Below, in pieces: positions 1 to 11,900 of a stretch of 64,000 nt of DNA. This stretch comes from Zea mays. Taxonomy: Eukaryota; Streptophyta; Magnoliopsida; Poales; Poaceae. The stretch covers positions 4,278,001-4,342,000 of the forward strand of contig NC_050102.1 in assembly GCF_902167145.1 (NCBI RefSeq). The letters are read 5' to 3'. The notes beneath the pieces were generated by a model. The model saw only the letters and a list, made by a program, of their open reading frames with translations, had not been told where the DNA came from and searched no databases. Numbering within the stretch: the first letter of the stretch is position 1; each line of letters opens with the position of its first letter. The position numbers and the translations under genes are program-made.

Positions 1-439
1 GCCATGGAGACACCAGCACCTCCGTTACGCCATTGTGGCTCCGTAGCGCAGCTAGGTACCTATACTTGACCGGCTAACTATCATTGCGTTGCATCTGGCC
101 TCGTTGTTGCGTCGTCTATCGTCCGTCGTCCAATACTTCAATCCACCGTAGACGTGTCTGTCATTAGCGATTGAAAAATGCCAAAGAGGACAAGCAGCCA
201 GCCAGCAACCGAGCAACATCAAACAGATACATTTTGATTTAAAACTTTTGAAATAGTTTCATGAAATTTAAGTTTAGTAGACTAACTATTGAATCAGTTA
301 TGACCATAGCGTGTGTGTTTAATTATAGATTATACATATATATAATTAATTATACATATGTCTATGTTTTAATCTTTTAAAAAAATAATCTTATAAAAAA
401 ATTCGAATACCCACTCTCTAAATCCTGGACCCGTCACTG
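1..439 (-). mobile_element. Probable end of a hAT-like DNA transposon inside the LARD LTR
   Basis: AT-rich sequence without coding capacity. Read on the minus strand from 439 it starts CAGTGACGGGTCCAGGATTT, resembling the CAGTGGCGGA.CCAGG termini common on plant non-autonomous hAT elements. The LARD LTR resumes at 440, and its first eight bases (GTTATAGG, 440-447) would be the 8-bp duplication expected of hAT. The other terminus would lie left of the window. The remaining 1.8 kb of the LARD LTR is also missing here, which fits an insertion rather than a simple end. The family call is recalled, not searched. Confidence 0.35.
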
Positions 440-772
440 GTTATAGGCAGAATATGGGACAAGAGTATTTTGGGAGTTTTCTGGAATATGGACCAGGATT
501 AAGGGATGACATGGTTGTATTGGGAATAATTCGATAAGAATTTAGAAACAAGAATTATTGGAATCGGAGTTTGGAAGCCTGGTTCGAAGGAATCTCAAAG
601 TTAAGTGTGCTCAACTTGGAGAAACCTGGGATGGGTGACCAGATGGGGAGTTCCCACTGGAAGGAAAATCACAGTCACCGGAGTTCGTATGACTGGAATA
701 TGGGTCTGGCTAGTCTTAGGTGGACTGGACAGCATGATGTATGAGTAGTTGAAATTTGGGGTGATCGGCTAA

Positions 773-1615
773 TCGATGAATAGTAACGATGAATAGTAAC
801 GATGAATAGTGACGACGAAAAAGTTACTAGATATCATCGATGAGTAGTAACGATGATGAGTAGTAACGATGATGAATAGTAACACTGAATAGTAACGATG
901 GTGAATAGCGTCAGTGAATAGTAATGATGAATAGTAATGGTGAATAGTGATGGTGAATAGTCGTATGAACGAACGATGAACGATGAATATGAACTATGAA
1001 CGAACGATGAACGATGAATAGGAACTATGAACGAACGGACGAACGATCGAATGATCGGACGAACGAACGATCGAAATTTTGGCAGCATAACGGCAGGACA
1101 AAGGTTATCTGGAAGAACGATGAATAGGGACCATGAACGAACGATGAACGATGAATAGGAACTATGAACGAACGATGAACGATCGAATGATCGAACGAAC
1201 GAACGATCGGAATTTCGGCAGCATAACGGCAGGACAAAGATTATTTGGATGAACGAACGGACGAACGATCGAGTGATCGGACGAACGAACGATCGGAATT
1301 TCGGCAGCATAACGGCAGGACAAAGATTATCTGGAAGAACGATGAATAGGGACTATGAACGAACGATGAACGATGAATAGGAACTATGAATGAACGATGA
1401 ACGATCGAATGATCGAACGAACGAACGATCGGAATTTCGGCAGCATAACGGTAGGAAAAAGATTATTTGGACGAACGAACGGACGAACGATCGAACGATC
1501 GGACGAACGGACGAACGAACCATGAACGATCGGGCGAACGATCGAACGATCGGACGAACGAACGAACAAACTAAGAACAGGGGACGAACGATCGAAAAAC
1601 GACCGAACGATCCTT
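773..1615 (-). repeat. 4-bp-periodic and higher-order tandem repeats in LARD 3' LTR
   Basis: Begins with repeats of CGATGAATAGTAA and passes into long runs built from GAAC/GGAC/GATC tetramers with many CGATCG palindromes. A roughly 40-bp block (GGAATTTCGGCAGCATAACG and onward to TTATTTGGA) recurs near 1074, 1209, 1295 and 1432. Apparent ORFs here (RSFVRSFDRS...) come from the repeat and are not genes. Confidence 0.9.
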
Positions 1616-1722
1616 GTGCTAGTGTGTGCTTGTGTGGAACATGGAGTGGGTGTATGTGTGGGGGGGGGAGAGAGTTGCCATGAAATGGCTTGGGGTGGGA
1701 TGAGAGGAGGCCCTTGCCCCTC

Positions 1723-1731
1723 TATTTATAG
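1723..1731 (-). promoter_or_regulatory. TATA box in LARD 3' LTR
   Basis: CTATAAATA on the minus strand, the copy of the box at 8406-8414. Confidence 0.5.
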
Positions 1732-2242
1732 CCATGGTGGAGGGATTAGGGGGAGGGATGAGAGGATTAGTGGGAGGATGAGAGGATTAGTGGGAGATTA
1801 GCATGTATTTGTCTTGTATAAGAGAGATTAGCTTGTAGAGCTCACCGTATGACACTGGAGGCATACGTATACGTATGAGCATGAGGAAAGTTATGAAGAA
1901 AATATTTGTAGGGACTTGAAAAATGATTCTGAAGGTATTTCTCAAGAGGAAAATACCTGGAGATGTATCGGTGGAATATTTGGGCAGTATTTCTGGAAAG
2001 AACTTGAAGAGGATCACTAGGGAAATATCTGGGCAGTATTTCTATAAACAATTTGAGGGGGATCACTGGGGAAATATTTGTAGGATATTTTGAGGAGGAT
2101 TTTAGAGAGAATATAGACCACTATACTTTATTTGTTGATATCAACTCGCAAACAAACATTTTGAAATGAAATTTGAAATTCATTTTGAATTTAGAGCGAG
2201 TTTGAGAAAATTTCAGGATTTGAATTTTTGGGATGCTACAAA

Positions 2243-2258
2243 TCTACCCCACTTAAAA
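2243..2258 (-). other. LARD polypurine tract
   Basis: The minus strand reads TTTTAAGTGGGGTAGA directly before the LTR start at 2240. This is the site for plus-strand DNA priming. Confidence 0.7.
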
Positions 2259-4065
2259 GGAATCTCGTCCTCGAGATTCGGCTTAGAAGGGTTATGGGTA
2301 TAGCTTTACTTCAGCTACATATCTTCACTTTGCAACTCTTCGAGGAGATGGAACTTCAACAAGATCTGGTCTGGCGGAGCATCTGGTTGCCGATTGCAAA
2401 TGCTGATTCTGGCTACTCAAAGATCATCTTCAGGCTTCAGCTTTCGCTTGGTAGCTAGCTTATTGAGGAAGCATCGATGCCAACACACAAACCTTTCTCT
2501 TGCGAACTCCCACATGGATTCCTTCTTTGATTGGTCTTCTGGTGCTTCATCAACAAAACTTGGGTGACCACTTCTCATCTAGAAACTTATATGCTTTGAT
2601 GAGCTGGTCCTCCACAAGCTTGCTACAAGTCTTCTCCTTTTTCTCCACAGCAGGAACCTTACTGGAATTCTACCCCACTTAAAAAGAATGAGGGTAGAAC
2701 TCTTGAATCTTGGGGATTTGAACTCCTTGAAGTACCACATAACAAGGGTGTTACGGGTCCTTCTGCTGCTGTTGCTGCTTGAGCTGGCTGCGGAGGGATG
2801 ACTGCCACAGGGTTGATTCTAGGAGAACCTTCTTCTTATCTTCTCTTCACTATCTTCTTTTCTCTTCTCACTTTTCACTTTTCACTGCCTCTTTCTTTCT
2901 CTTTGCTCTTCCCACTTGAGGATTCTATCAAAGAGTATTACTATCATACACTGGAGGAAACCAAAGACTATGAACCATGTGTAACAGTCTTCAACCCAAG
3001 AATCACCAAGCATTGTGATCTTAGGGGCGAGGGAGTGGAAAAATGGAGTTGCTTGCGATTTGGTAGGGGGGATTTATCTGGAGTGTGCTTTGCTTTGAGC
3101 GAGATGGGAGTTGAGGGAGCTGGTGGGGGGGATTTATAGGCGAGCGGGGGTGCTCGGGGGGGGGGGGGGTGTGGAGTGGTAGTGATGGAGCAGGTGACAC
3201 GAGGCAGCAGGCGTGACATGGGGAGGGGGGCCTGTTGCCGGCGACGATGGCAGTGGGTGCGCTGCAAAAGGGGGCGTGGGTGGCGGTGGGGGTGCGCATG
3301 GAGGCGGGCACGCGTGCGGGGGGCACGGGTGAGTGGTGGGGTCAATGACCCTGATGTTTGTGGTCTCTGGTTCCAAGAATTTTTGCCTCTGTGTATGGTA
3401 ATAACTCCTCCTATCCTCTTTTCCTGTTTACTTTGACTCAGGGGCAGTGCTTTGATTCTCACGGTCGGTCCTTTTGACTGAGCGACTGGATAGGTTCCTC
3501 TGTAGCTTATTCCAGGCTTCAAGGGTAAGCTTCCCGGTATCTTCTTGGGTAAGGCACTTTTCTCTTGAGATGGGTTAAGATGAGAATGGAAGCATAAGGT
3601 GAGGATTAGATCTAATTTGTGATTTATGTTTTTAGAGAAAATCTTTCTTAAAAAAATAAAACACACAAGCTCAGCAATGATAAGCACAAACAAATCGAAT
3701 GTTTTGAATAAGGGAAGAATAGAGTTTTTCCAAGGCACGGACTACTTAGATTCGAGGCTAAGCATAACTACTATTGCTTGGCTCCTGAATTGAGAACTAT
3801 GCTAAATGCAACTTATGAGCACTAACGTTAAATCATCACATATGCACTCAAAAGAGGAGAAAACATCAAGCGAAATTCATTTTGAAATGCCCTAGGGGGC
3901 CACACAATTAGAGTTTTTGAAAACACGAGGCTACACGATTACCTCTCATACATGCAGGGCTCTAGCCAAAGTGAAGAAAAACTTCACTACCCAATGCATG
4001 CAGAGAACTGGGCATAACTAACTCAGATCTGGCAGCTTCTCTTCTGGCAAGGATGACACACAACT
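2259..4065 (-). other. LARD internal non-coding region
   Basis: About 1.8 kb without a convincing gene on either strand. It holds a second copy of the polypurine motif at 2669-2684, a pyrimidine-rich stretch (2830-2920), and a G-run with GC-rich surroundings (3140-3330) that produces spurious Pro/Ala-rich reading frames. I recognise no captured gene. Confidence 0.6.
2669..2684 (-). other. Second polypurine-like motif in LARD
   Basis: The same 16 bases as the polypurine tract at 2243-2258, repeated 426 bp upstream in element orientation. It may be a duplicated pol/PPT end left by an internal deletion, or a second priming site. Confidence 0.45.
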
Positions 4066-5184
4066 TCAATCTGAGATATCTCCTGGATGGGTCAACAGGG
4101 AGCTGATGTTGATGACTTCTTCTGGCGGCGACTGAGATGGCAGGACAGGGTCGAACTCTTCTTCAAGCGGGACTGGCTCTTGTAGCTCCTCAAAGGGCGG
4201 CGGTGCTGGTGGGGTGCTTGCAGCTTCTTTGATCTCACGGGACGGTGCTGGAATCTTCTTCATGGTGAGGGGCTCAAACAACTCTGGCGGGGAATCTTGG
4301 GAGGACTCGGGGTGCTCTTGCTTATTCATAGCCTGAGGGAAGACTGGAATCCCTTCCAAGACTATGGCTCCTTCCGGGAGTTCCCAAGCCTTCTTCTCTC
4401 CTCTGATAGAGACCGGGTGACCTTCAAGAATCTGGGGATCTTCAGCTCTGATAGATTGAACTAGGTTGGATGAAGCGGGCTCTTGGATCCGCAGGGCTCT
4501 ACGTTGGTTATGGGTTACCAAGTAGGCCTCCATCAACTTCTGGACATGCTCATCCTTGGCTTGCTTCAGGGCTTCAACAACAATGACTTCACGACTTTCC
4601 AAGGCAGCTACACGGGCTTGAGCTGAGGTGAGATCCACATGGAGCTGACGGATGCGCTTCTCTGCATCTTCTGCTCAGGCAATCATCTGACGGTGGTGCC
4701 GAGCCAAGAAATCATACTATGCATCCAGGGTGAGCAGGTATGCAGTGAGGTACACGACTGTGGGGTCGTTCTCAAGCAGCTGCTGCTCCTCCAATGCACG
4801 CATCCTGGCCATCCAAGCGGGACGGTCTCTCTGAAAGGGCGGAAAGAATCTGAGTGGGGTGTCGGCCACTTCTTCTTCGTAGATCTGACACAGGGCCCTC
4901 AATGCCTTGCGAGCGACGACTTGGCAGGTGTCTCTGAATCTGTGCCCAGCAGCAGTGACACTCCATTCCACATGGTGCAGACTGGATCCAATGTATATAG
5001 TCACAACACACTTCTCTGTGCCATGCTCGACGAATTCACGACCATCATACTCTGGCTGACTCCTGATTCTGAGGCAAACTGTGCATGCTCTCAGCAACTT
5101 GGGGAAACCATCTTCATTCTGGCAGAAGCTGGTTTGGCACTGAACCTCCATCTGACTTCTGAGAGAAGGAAAGGGGGAAAACAT
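4066..5184 (-). pseudogene. Gag-position protein of LARD, coiled-coil type, one nonsense codon
   Basis: One minus-strand reading frame of about 372 codons starting 116 nt after the LTR. It is broken by a single in-frame TAG at 4717-4719; the frame is otherwise open across it. The N-terminal half (to about residue 150) has conserved-looking blocks such as GTEKCVVTIYIG, TAAGHRFRDTCQVVARKAL and RFFPPFQRDRPAW. The second half has a short heptad-like stretch (AQARVAALESREVIVVEAL) and then an acidic, proline-rich tail. I recognise this as an uncharacterised plant protein that recurs in grass retrotransposons. I see no capsid motif, zinc knuckle or protease. Its place directly after the primer-binding site suggests it stands where gag normally is. 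The function is unknown; structural or packaging roles are guesses. Confidence 0.6.
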
Positions 5185-5286
5185 TTTTGAAATGAAGGGA
5201 TGAGAGCAAGAATTTTTTTAAGAAAATAGTTTTGACTCAAAAACTTTTGATTAGGCTAAGGGTTACGTCCTGCGGCCAACCTAACA

Positions 5287-5298
5287 GCTCTGATACCA
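5287..5298 (-). other. LARD primer-binding site (initiator-Met tRNA)
   Basis: The minus strand reads TGGTATCAGAGC, complementary to the 3' end of plant initiator-Met tRNA, two bases inside the LTR end at 5301. It fixes the orientation of the element and its LTR boundary. Confidence 0.9.
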
Positions 5299-7034
5299 CC
5301 TGAAGCGTCCCCAATCCTCTGGGACTCAAATGTGATACAATTACTAGTCCCAGGAGGCTAGTAAACATATTTATACATTAGATGATTCCAGATCTGCTTA
5401 AACGAGACAAACCTATAAAGGTGGCGATCAACTTTAAGAGTTGGTCCACAACTCGGGACATATCATCAGAGTGGGGCTGAAGTAGCCCGATATACGCAGC
5501 GAAGCAAATCAGCGGTCCAACAGCCACAGGCAAGGTTGGGAACAGTCGTAACTCTTACCTGATCTCCTTTTTCTGAAAAACAACAAATAAGCAAGGGTGA
5601 GTACAAACGTACTCACCAGCCCACCTTCACCCGCGGAATGGGAAAATCAGATATAATGCATGGAATATGTGGATCTCAGAATATTTTGCAGAAACAGCAA
5701 TATTTTATGCAGGGTTGTTTTGAAAAACATTTTGTACTTTTGCAAAGCGCATCCTCTCCAAAAGGAGCAGGAAGTTTTTCAGTATTATAACAAAATCCCC
5801 TGGACTAAACCATCCATGTATCTCAGCAGTTCCCACTGGTTTTCATTTTCAAAAACAGCTACTGGACTTCCCGTCCACCATAGCTCACGGCTCAACCGCC
5901 GAACCTTTTAAAAAACCACTTTTCAAAAGCATCTCTTTTTTTGGAAAACAAAACATTAATTGCCATACCATACCAGACTAGTCCATTCCTGTGGACACAG
6001 ACTATTCGAATAGGTTTTCAAACTCTGCGCAGAGGTGTACACTTTACCCACTAGTTCGGCTCTGCGATCCCATGGCCAATGAGACCCGAATCCGACTCTC
6101 TTTGTTTCCCCGCACGTCCTAACCTTAACGGTTATCCGGAAGGAGTCAGGCCACCACCATGTCCAAACCGGACAAAACTTTCCCCCTCCTTATCCTCCCG
6201 GTGTTCCCCAGCCTTCATAACCCTGGGGTTGGACCGTACGAGTTCAGATTGAGTGACTGCCCACACAGTCTCGAGTGGTTGTACTATTAAAGAGTACAGG
6301 TAGTGAAGATGACAAACCGGTCCTTATATGAGGGGACAATCCTTCTGCTCACGCCTAAACCAGCTGAGCCAACACCTTAGGCCCTCCCCTAAACCAGGGA
6401 GTCCCTGATTATCCCACTCACAAGGTGATAAGGGTGAAAACCGTTCATTACACACATTTTGAAAAACATTTTCTTTTGAAAACTCACACCTGTTCTCAAA
6501 TCATTTGGAACATATATATCAGGGATTGATTGCGGCAAGCGGCTGGGTGGCCATAATAACTTGTCTCAAAATCATATCATGCATAAAATAACAGGCTGAG
6601 GGTTGTGGTTGAAAAATCATAGGTAATTTATGCATCAAAGGGATCCAGTGAGCTTGTCGTGCTTATTCGGCGAAGGGGGAAGGAGAGCTCGCGGAACTGG
6701 CTTCTGGCTCCACCGCCTGGCGTAGACTTGCAGATCTGGCCTCCACGAGATGGCATGAACGCTCCGATAACTATGCAACATGAACAAGCAAACATACAAA
6801 CGAGCAAGTATACCAACAAATATTTAGTATAGTAGTCAGAATAGTGATATATGGATGGGTAGAGTCTTGAGTAGAATATGTGTCATGTGGAGCGGAGGTG
6901 CTTACCAGGAGGGTGGACTGGAGGCGAAGCGACACTATGCATGTAGCCGGCAGAGCAGAGTAACTGAGTGGGTGGGGTGTTTGCCTTGGCTGAGGGTGTT
7001 GAGTGTGTGTGGAGAGGGAGAGGGTAGCTAGGTG

Positions 7035-7043
7035 TATTTATAG
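7035..7043 (-). promoter_or_regulatory. Second TATA box in LARD 5' LTR
   Basis: CTATAAATA on the minus strand. Downstream (lower coordinates) is a C/T-rich leader with CA-type starts and CTGGTAAGC near 6903-6911. This is a good candidate for the start of the genomic RNA. Confidence 0.5.
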
Positions 7044-7462
7044 CTGAGTGTATGTGGTGTAGCACAGTGAAGTTCACTGTTGGTGAGAATAGTGACGAAT
7101 GAATCGTCTGACTTAGTATGAACAGGAGAGTTATAGGCAGAATATGGGACAAGAGTATTTTGGGAGTTTTCTGGAATATGGACCAGGATTAAGGGATGAC
7201 ATGGTTGGATAGGGAATAATTCGATAAGAATTTAGAAACAAGAATTATTGGAATCGAAGTTTGGAAGCCTGGTTCGAAGGAATCTCAAAGTTAAGTGTGC
7301 TCAACTTGGAGAAACCTGGGATGGGTGACCAGATGGGGAGTTCCCACTGGAAGGAAAATCACAGTCACCGGAGTTCGTATGACTGGAATATGGGTCTGGC
7401 TGGTCTTAGGTGGACTGGACAGCATGATGTATGAGTAGTTGAAATTGGGGGTGATCGGCTAA

Positions 7463-8298
7463 TCGATGAATAGTAACGATGAATAGTAACGATGAATAGT
7501 GACGACGAAAAAGTTACTAGATATCATCGATAAGTAGTAACGATGATGAATAGCAATGGTGATGAATAGTAACACTGAATAGTAACGATGGTGAATGGTG
7601 TCAGTGAATAGTAATGATGAATAGTAATGGTGAATAGTGATGGTGAATAGTGATGGTGAATAGTCGTATGAACGAACGATGAACGATGAATAGGAACTAT
7701 GAACGAACGATGAACGATGAATAGGAACTATGAACGAACAGACGAACGATCGAATGATCGGACGAACGAACGATCGAAATTTTGGCAGCATAACGGCAGG
7801 ACAAAGATTATCTGGAAGAACGATGAATAGGGACCATGAACGAACGATGAACGATGAATAGGAACTATGAACGAACGATGAACGATCGAATGATCGAACG
7901 AACGAACGATCGGAATTTTGGCAGCATAACGGCAGGACAAAGATTATTTGGATGAACGAACGGACGAACGATCGAGTGATCGGACGAACGAACGATCGGA
8001 ATTTCGGCAGCATAACGGCAGGACAAAGATTATCTGGAAGAACGATGAATAGGGACTATGAACGAACGGTGAATGATGAATAGAAACTATGAACGAACAA
8101 TGAACGATCGAATGATCGAACGAACGAACGATCGGAATTTCGGCAGCATAACGGTAGGAAAAAGATTATTTGGACGAACGAACGGACGAACGATCGGACG
8201 AATGAACCATGAACGATCGGACGAACGATCGAACGATCGGACGAACGAACGAACAAACTAAGAACAGGGGACGAACGATCAAAAAACGATCGAACGAT
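7463..8298 (-). repeat. 4-bp-periodic tandem repeats in LARD 5' LTR
   Basis: The copy of the repeat block at 773-1615, with small indels and substitutions between the two. GAAC/GATC tetramers, frequent CGATCG palindromes, and the same embedded block near 7781, 7914, 7999 and 8134. Confidence 0.9.
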
Positions 8299-8405
8299 CC
8301 TTGTGCTAGTGTGTGCTTGTGTGGAACATGGAGTGGGTGTGGGGGGGGGGGAGAGAGTTGCCATGAAATGGCTTGGGGTGGGATGAGAGGAGGCCCTTGC
8401 CCCTC

Positions 8406-8414
8406 TATTTATAG
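8406..8414 (-). promoter_or_regulatory. First TATA box in LARD 5' LTR
   Basis: CTATAAATA on the minus strand, upstream of the repeat block. Followed by a leader rich in C and ACAC. Confidence 0.45.
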
Positions 8415-8923
8415 CCATGGTGGAGGGATTAGGGGGAGGGATGAGAGGATTAGTGGGAGGATGAGAGGATTAGTGGGAGATTAGCATGTATTTGTCTTGT
8501 ATAAGTGAGATTAGCTTGTAGAGCTCACCGTATGACACTGGAGGCATACGTATACGTATGAGCATGAGGAAAGTTATGAAGAAAATATTTGTAGGGACTT
8601 GAAAAATGATTCTGAAGGTATTTCTCAAGAGGAAAATACCTGCAGATGTATCGGTGGAATATTTGGGCAGTATTTCTGGAAAGAACTTGAAGAGGATCAC
8701 TAAGGAAATATCTGGGCAGTATTTCTGTAAACAATTTGAGGGGGATCACTGGGGAAATATTTGTATGATATTTTGAGGAGGATTTTAGAGAGAATATAGA
8801 CCACTATACTTTATTTGTTGATATCAACTCGCAAACAAACATTTTGAAATGAAATTTGAAATTCATTTTGAATTTAGAGCGAGTTTGAGAAAATTTCAGG
8901 ATTTGAATTTTTGGGATGCTACA

Positions 8924-11900
8924 AACACTAGGCTCACCAAGGTCCTCATGGACGGAGGAAGCAGCCTCAACATCATCTACGCCGAGACCCTCGGGCTCTT
9001 GGAGATCGATCTGTCCACGATCCGGGCGGGTGCGGCGCCCTTTCACGGGATCATCCTCGGGAGGCGCGTCCTGCCCCTTGGACAACTCGATCTGCCCGTC
9101 TGCTTCGAAACTCCCTCCAACTTCCGAAAGGAAACCCTTACGTTCGAGGTGGTCGGGTTCCGAGGAACCTACCACGCGGTGCTGGGGAGACCGTGCTACG
9201 CCAAGTTCATGTCCGTCCCCAACTACACCTACCTCAAGCTCAAGATGCCAGGCCCCAATGGGGTCATCACCGTCGGATCCACGTACCGACACGCGTACGA
9301 ATGTGACGTAGAGTGTGTGGAGTACGCTGAGGCCCTCGCCGAGTCCGAGGCCCTCATCGCTGACCTGGAGTGCCTCTCCAAGGAGGTGCCTGATGCGAAG
9401 CGCCACGCCGGCAACTTTGAGCCAGCAGAGGCGGTTAAGTCCGTCCCTCTCGACCCCAGCAACGACGCCTGCAAGCAAGTCCAGATCGGCTCCGAGCTCG
9501 ACCCCAAATAGGAAGTGCTCGTCGACTTTCTCCGCGCAAACGCCGAAGTTTTTGCGTGGAGTCTCTTGGACATGCCAGACATACCGAGGGATGTCGCCGA
9601 GCACTCACTGGATATCCGAGCCGGTGCCCGACCCGTGAAGCAGCCTCTGCGCCGTTTCGACGAAGAAAAGCGCAGGGCCATAGGCGAGGAGATCCACAAG
9701 CTGATGGCTGCAGGGTTCATCAAAGAGGTATTCCACCCTGTGCTTGTGAAAAAGAAAGGTGGGAAATGGAGGATGTGTGTAGACTACACTGGTCTAAACA
9801 AAGCATGTCCGAAGGTTCCCTACCCTCTGCCTCGCATCGATCAAATTGTGGATTCCACTGCTAGGTGCGAAACCCTATCATTCCTCGACGCCTACTCAGG
9901 GTATCACCAAATCAAGATGAAAGAGTCCGACCAGCTCGCGACTTCTTTCATCACACCTTTTGGCATGTACTGCTATACTACTATGCCATTTGGCTTGAGG
10001 AATGCAGGCGCGACATACCAAAGGTGCATGAATCACGTGTTCGGAGAGCACATCGGCCGAACGGTCGAGGCTTACGTCGATGACATCGTTGTCAAGACGA
10101 GGAAAGCCTCCGACCTCATCTCTGACCTTGAAACGACATTCAAGTGTCTGAGAGCGAAGGGCGTGAAGCTCAACCCCGAGAAGTGTGTCTTCGGAGTCCC
10201 CCGAGGCATGCTCCTGGGGTTCATCGTCTCCGAGCGAGGCATCGAGGCCAACCCGGAGAAAATCGCAGCCATCACCTACATGGGGCCTATCAAAGACTTG
10301 AAAGGAGTACAAAGGGTCATGGGATGCCTTGCGGCTCTAAGCCGCTTCATCTCGCGCCTCGGCGAAAAAGGCCTACCCTTGTACCGCCTCTTAAGGAAGA
10401 CCGAGCGCTTCACTTGGACCCCTGAGGCCGAGGAAGCCCTCGGAAACTTAAAGGCGCTCCTTACAAACGCGCCCATCTTGGTGCCCCCCGCTGCGGGAGA
10501 AGCCCTATTGATCTACATAGCCGCAACCACGCAGGTGGTCAGCGCCGCGATCGTAGTTGAGAGACGAGAAGAAGGGCATGCACTGCTCGTCCAGAGGTCG
10601 GTCTACTTCATCAGTGAAGTGCTATCCGAGACAAGATCCGCTACCCATAAATTCAGAAGCTACTATACGCAGTAATTCTGATGCGGCGAAAGTTGCGACA
10701 CTACTTCGAGTCTCATCCGGTGACTGTGGTGTCATCCTTCCCTGGGGGAGATCATCCAGTGCCGAGAGGCCTCGGGTAGGATAGCAAAGTGGGCGGTGGG
10801 GCTCATGGGCGAAACAATCTCGTTCGCTCCTCAGAAGGCCATAAAGTCCCAAGTCTTGGCGGACTTCGTGGCTGAATGGGTCGACACCCAACTGCCAACA
10901 GCTCCGATCCAACCGGAACTCTGGACCATGTACTTCGATGGGTCGATGATGAAAACAGGAGCCGACACGGGCCTGCTCTTCATCTCACCCCTCGGGAAAC
11001 ATCTCCGCTACGTACTGCGCCTCCATTTCCCGGCGTCAAACAACATGGCCGAGTACGAGGCTCTGGTTAATGGGTTGCACATCGCCATCGAGCTAGGGGT
11101 TCGACGTCTCGACGCTCGTGGCGACTCGCAGCTTGTCATTGACCAAGTCATGAAGAACTCCCACTGCCGCGACCCGAAGATGGAGGCCTACTGCGACGAA
11201 GTCTGACGCCTGGAAGACAAGTTCTACGGGCTCGAGCTCAACCACATCGTTCGATGGTACAACGAGACTACGAATGAGCTGGCTAAAATAGCCTCGGGGC
11301 GAACAACGGTTCCCCCGGACGTCTTCTCAAGAGACATACATCAACCCTCCGTCAAGACCGACGACACGTCCGAGCCCGAGGAGGCCTCTGCCCAGCCCGA
11401 GGTATCCTCGGCTGCCGAGGGTGAGGCAATGCGCGTCGAGGGAGAGCGGAATGGGGTCACGCCTAATCGAAACTGGCAGACCCCGTACCTAGAATATCTC
11501 CTCTGAGGAGAGCTACCCCTCGACAAGGCCGAAGCTCGGCGACTGGCGCGGCGCGCCAAGTCGTTCGTCTTACTAGGTGATGAAAAGGAGCTCTACCACC
11601 GCAGCCCCTCAGTCATTCTCCAACGATGCATATCCGTTGCCGAAGTACAGGAGCTATTGCAAGAAATACACTCGAGGGCTTGCGGTCACCATGCAGCACC
11701 TCGAGCCCTCGTTGGGAACGCCTTCCGACAAGGCATCTACTGGCCGACCGCGGTGGCCGACGCCACTAAGATTGTACGCTCCTGCCAAGGGTGTCAATTC
11801 TATGCGAAACAGACGCACCTGCCCGCTCAGGCCCTGCAGACAATACCCATCACCTGGCCGTTTGCTGTGTGGGGTCTGGACCTCGTCGGTCCCTTGCAGA

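Larger units (their letters stand above)
440..2240 (-). repeat. LARD 3' LTR, partial
   Basis: Matches 7130-8923 nearly base for base, with a few indels in the tandem-repeat part. Only the first half of the LTR (in element orientation) is present; the counterpart of 5301-7129 is missing because another sequence interrupts it at 439/440. Confidence 0.88.
440..8923 (-). mobile_element. Non-autonomous long-LTR retrotransposon (LARD type, gypsy-derived), inserted in element A
   Basis: The element reads on the minus strand. Its LTR runs from 8923 (TGTAGCATCCC...) to 5301 (...GGGGACGCTTCA), 3.6 kb with proper TG/CA ends. It is followed by a primer-binding site matching the initiator-Met tRNA, one gag-position reading frame (5184-4066), about 1.8 kb of non-coding sequence and a polypurine tract at 2243-2258. 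The second LTR starts at 2240 and is cut at 440. No protease, RT or integrase is present, so it must have been moved by another element. Just before the polypurine tract the minus strand still reads KPNLEDEIPFK, the usual C-terminus of a gypsy polyprotein, which suggests a deletion derivative. It interrupts the protease of element A; the right-hand target duplication would be AACAC (8924-8928). The very long LTR recalls the maize Prem1/Tekay/Xilon group, but I cannot confirm the family. Confidence 0.8.
5301..8923 (-). repeat. LARD 5' LTR, complete
   Basis: 3,623 bp with TG...CA ends when read on the minus strand. It contains a TATA box (8406-8414), then the tetramer-repeat block (7463-8298), then a second TATA box (7035-7043) followed by a pyrimidine-rich leader and a splice-donor-like CTGGTAAGC near 6903-6911. 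The part 5301-7129 has no second copy in the window. The ORFs inside are repeat artefacts. Confidence 0.88.

Noticed and set aside
834..1569. ORFs rich in RSFVRSFDRS on both strands (also 7459-8418)
   Set aside because: They arise from the 4-bp-periodic LTR repeat; several frames are open at once and there is no conserved protein.
2968..3738. 256-codon minus-strand Pro/Thr/Arg-rich ORF
   Set aside because: Produced by the GC-rich, G-run region of the LARD; no domain, and overlapping ORFs lie on both strands.
440..8923. Reading the LARD as a plus-strand element with 1.8-kb LTRs
   Set aside because: TG/CA ends, primer-binding site, polypurine tract, TATA boxes and the only plausible gene all point to the minus strand with a 3.6-kb LTR.
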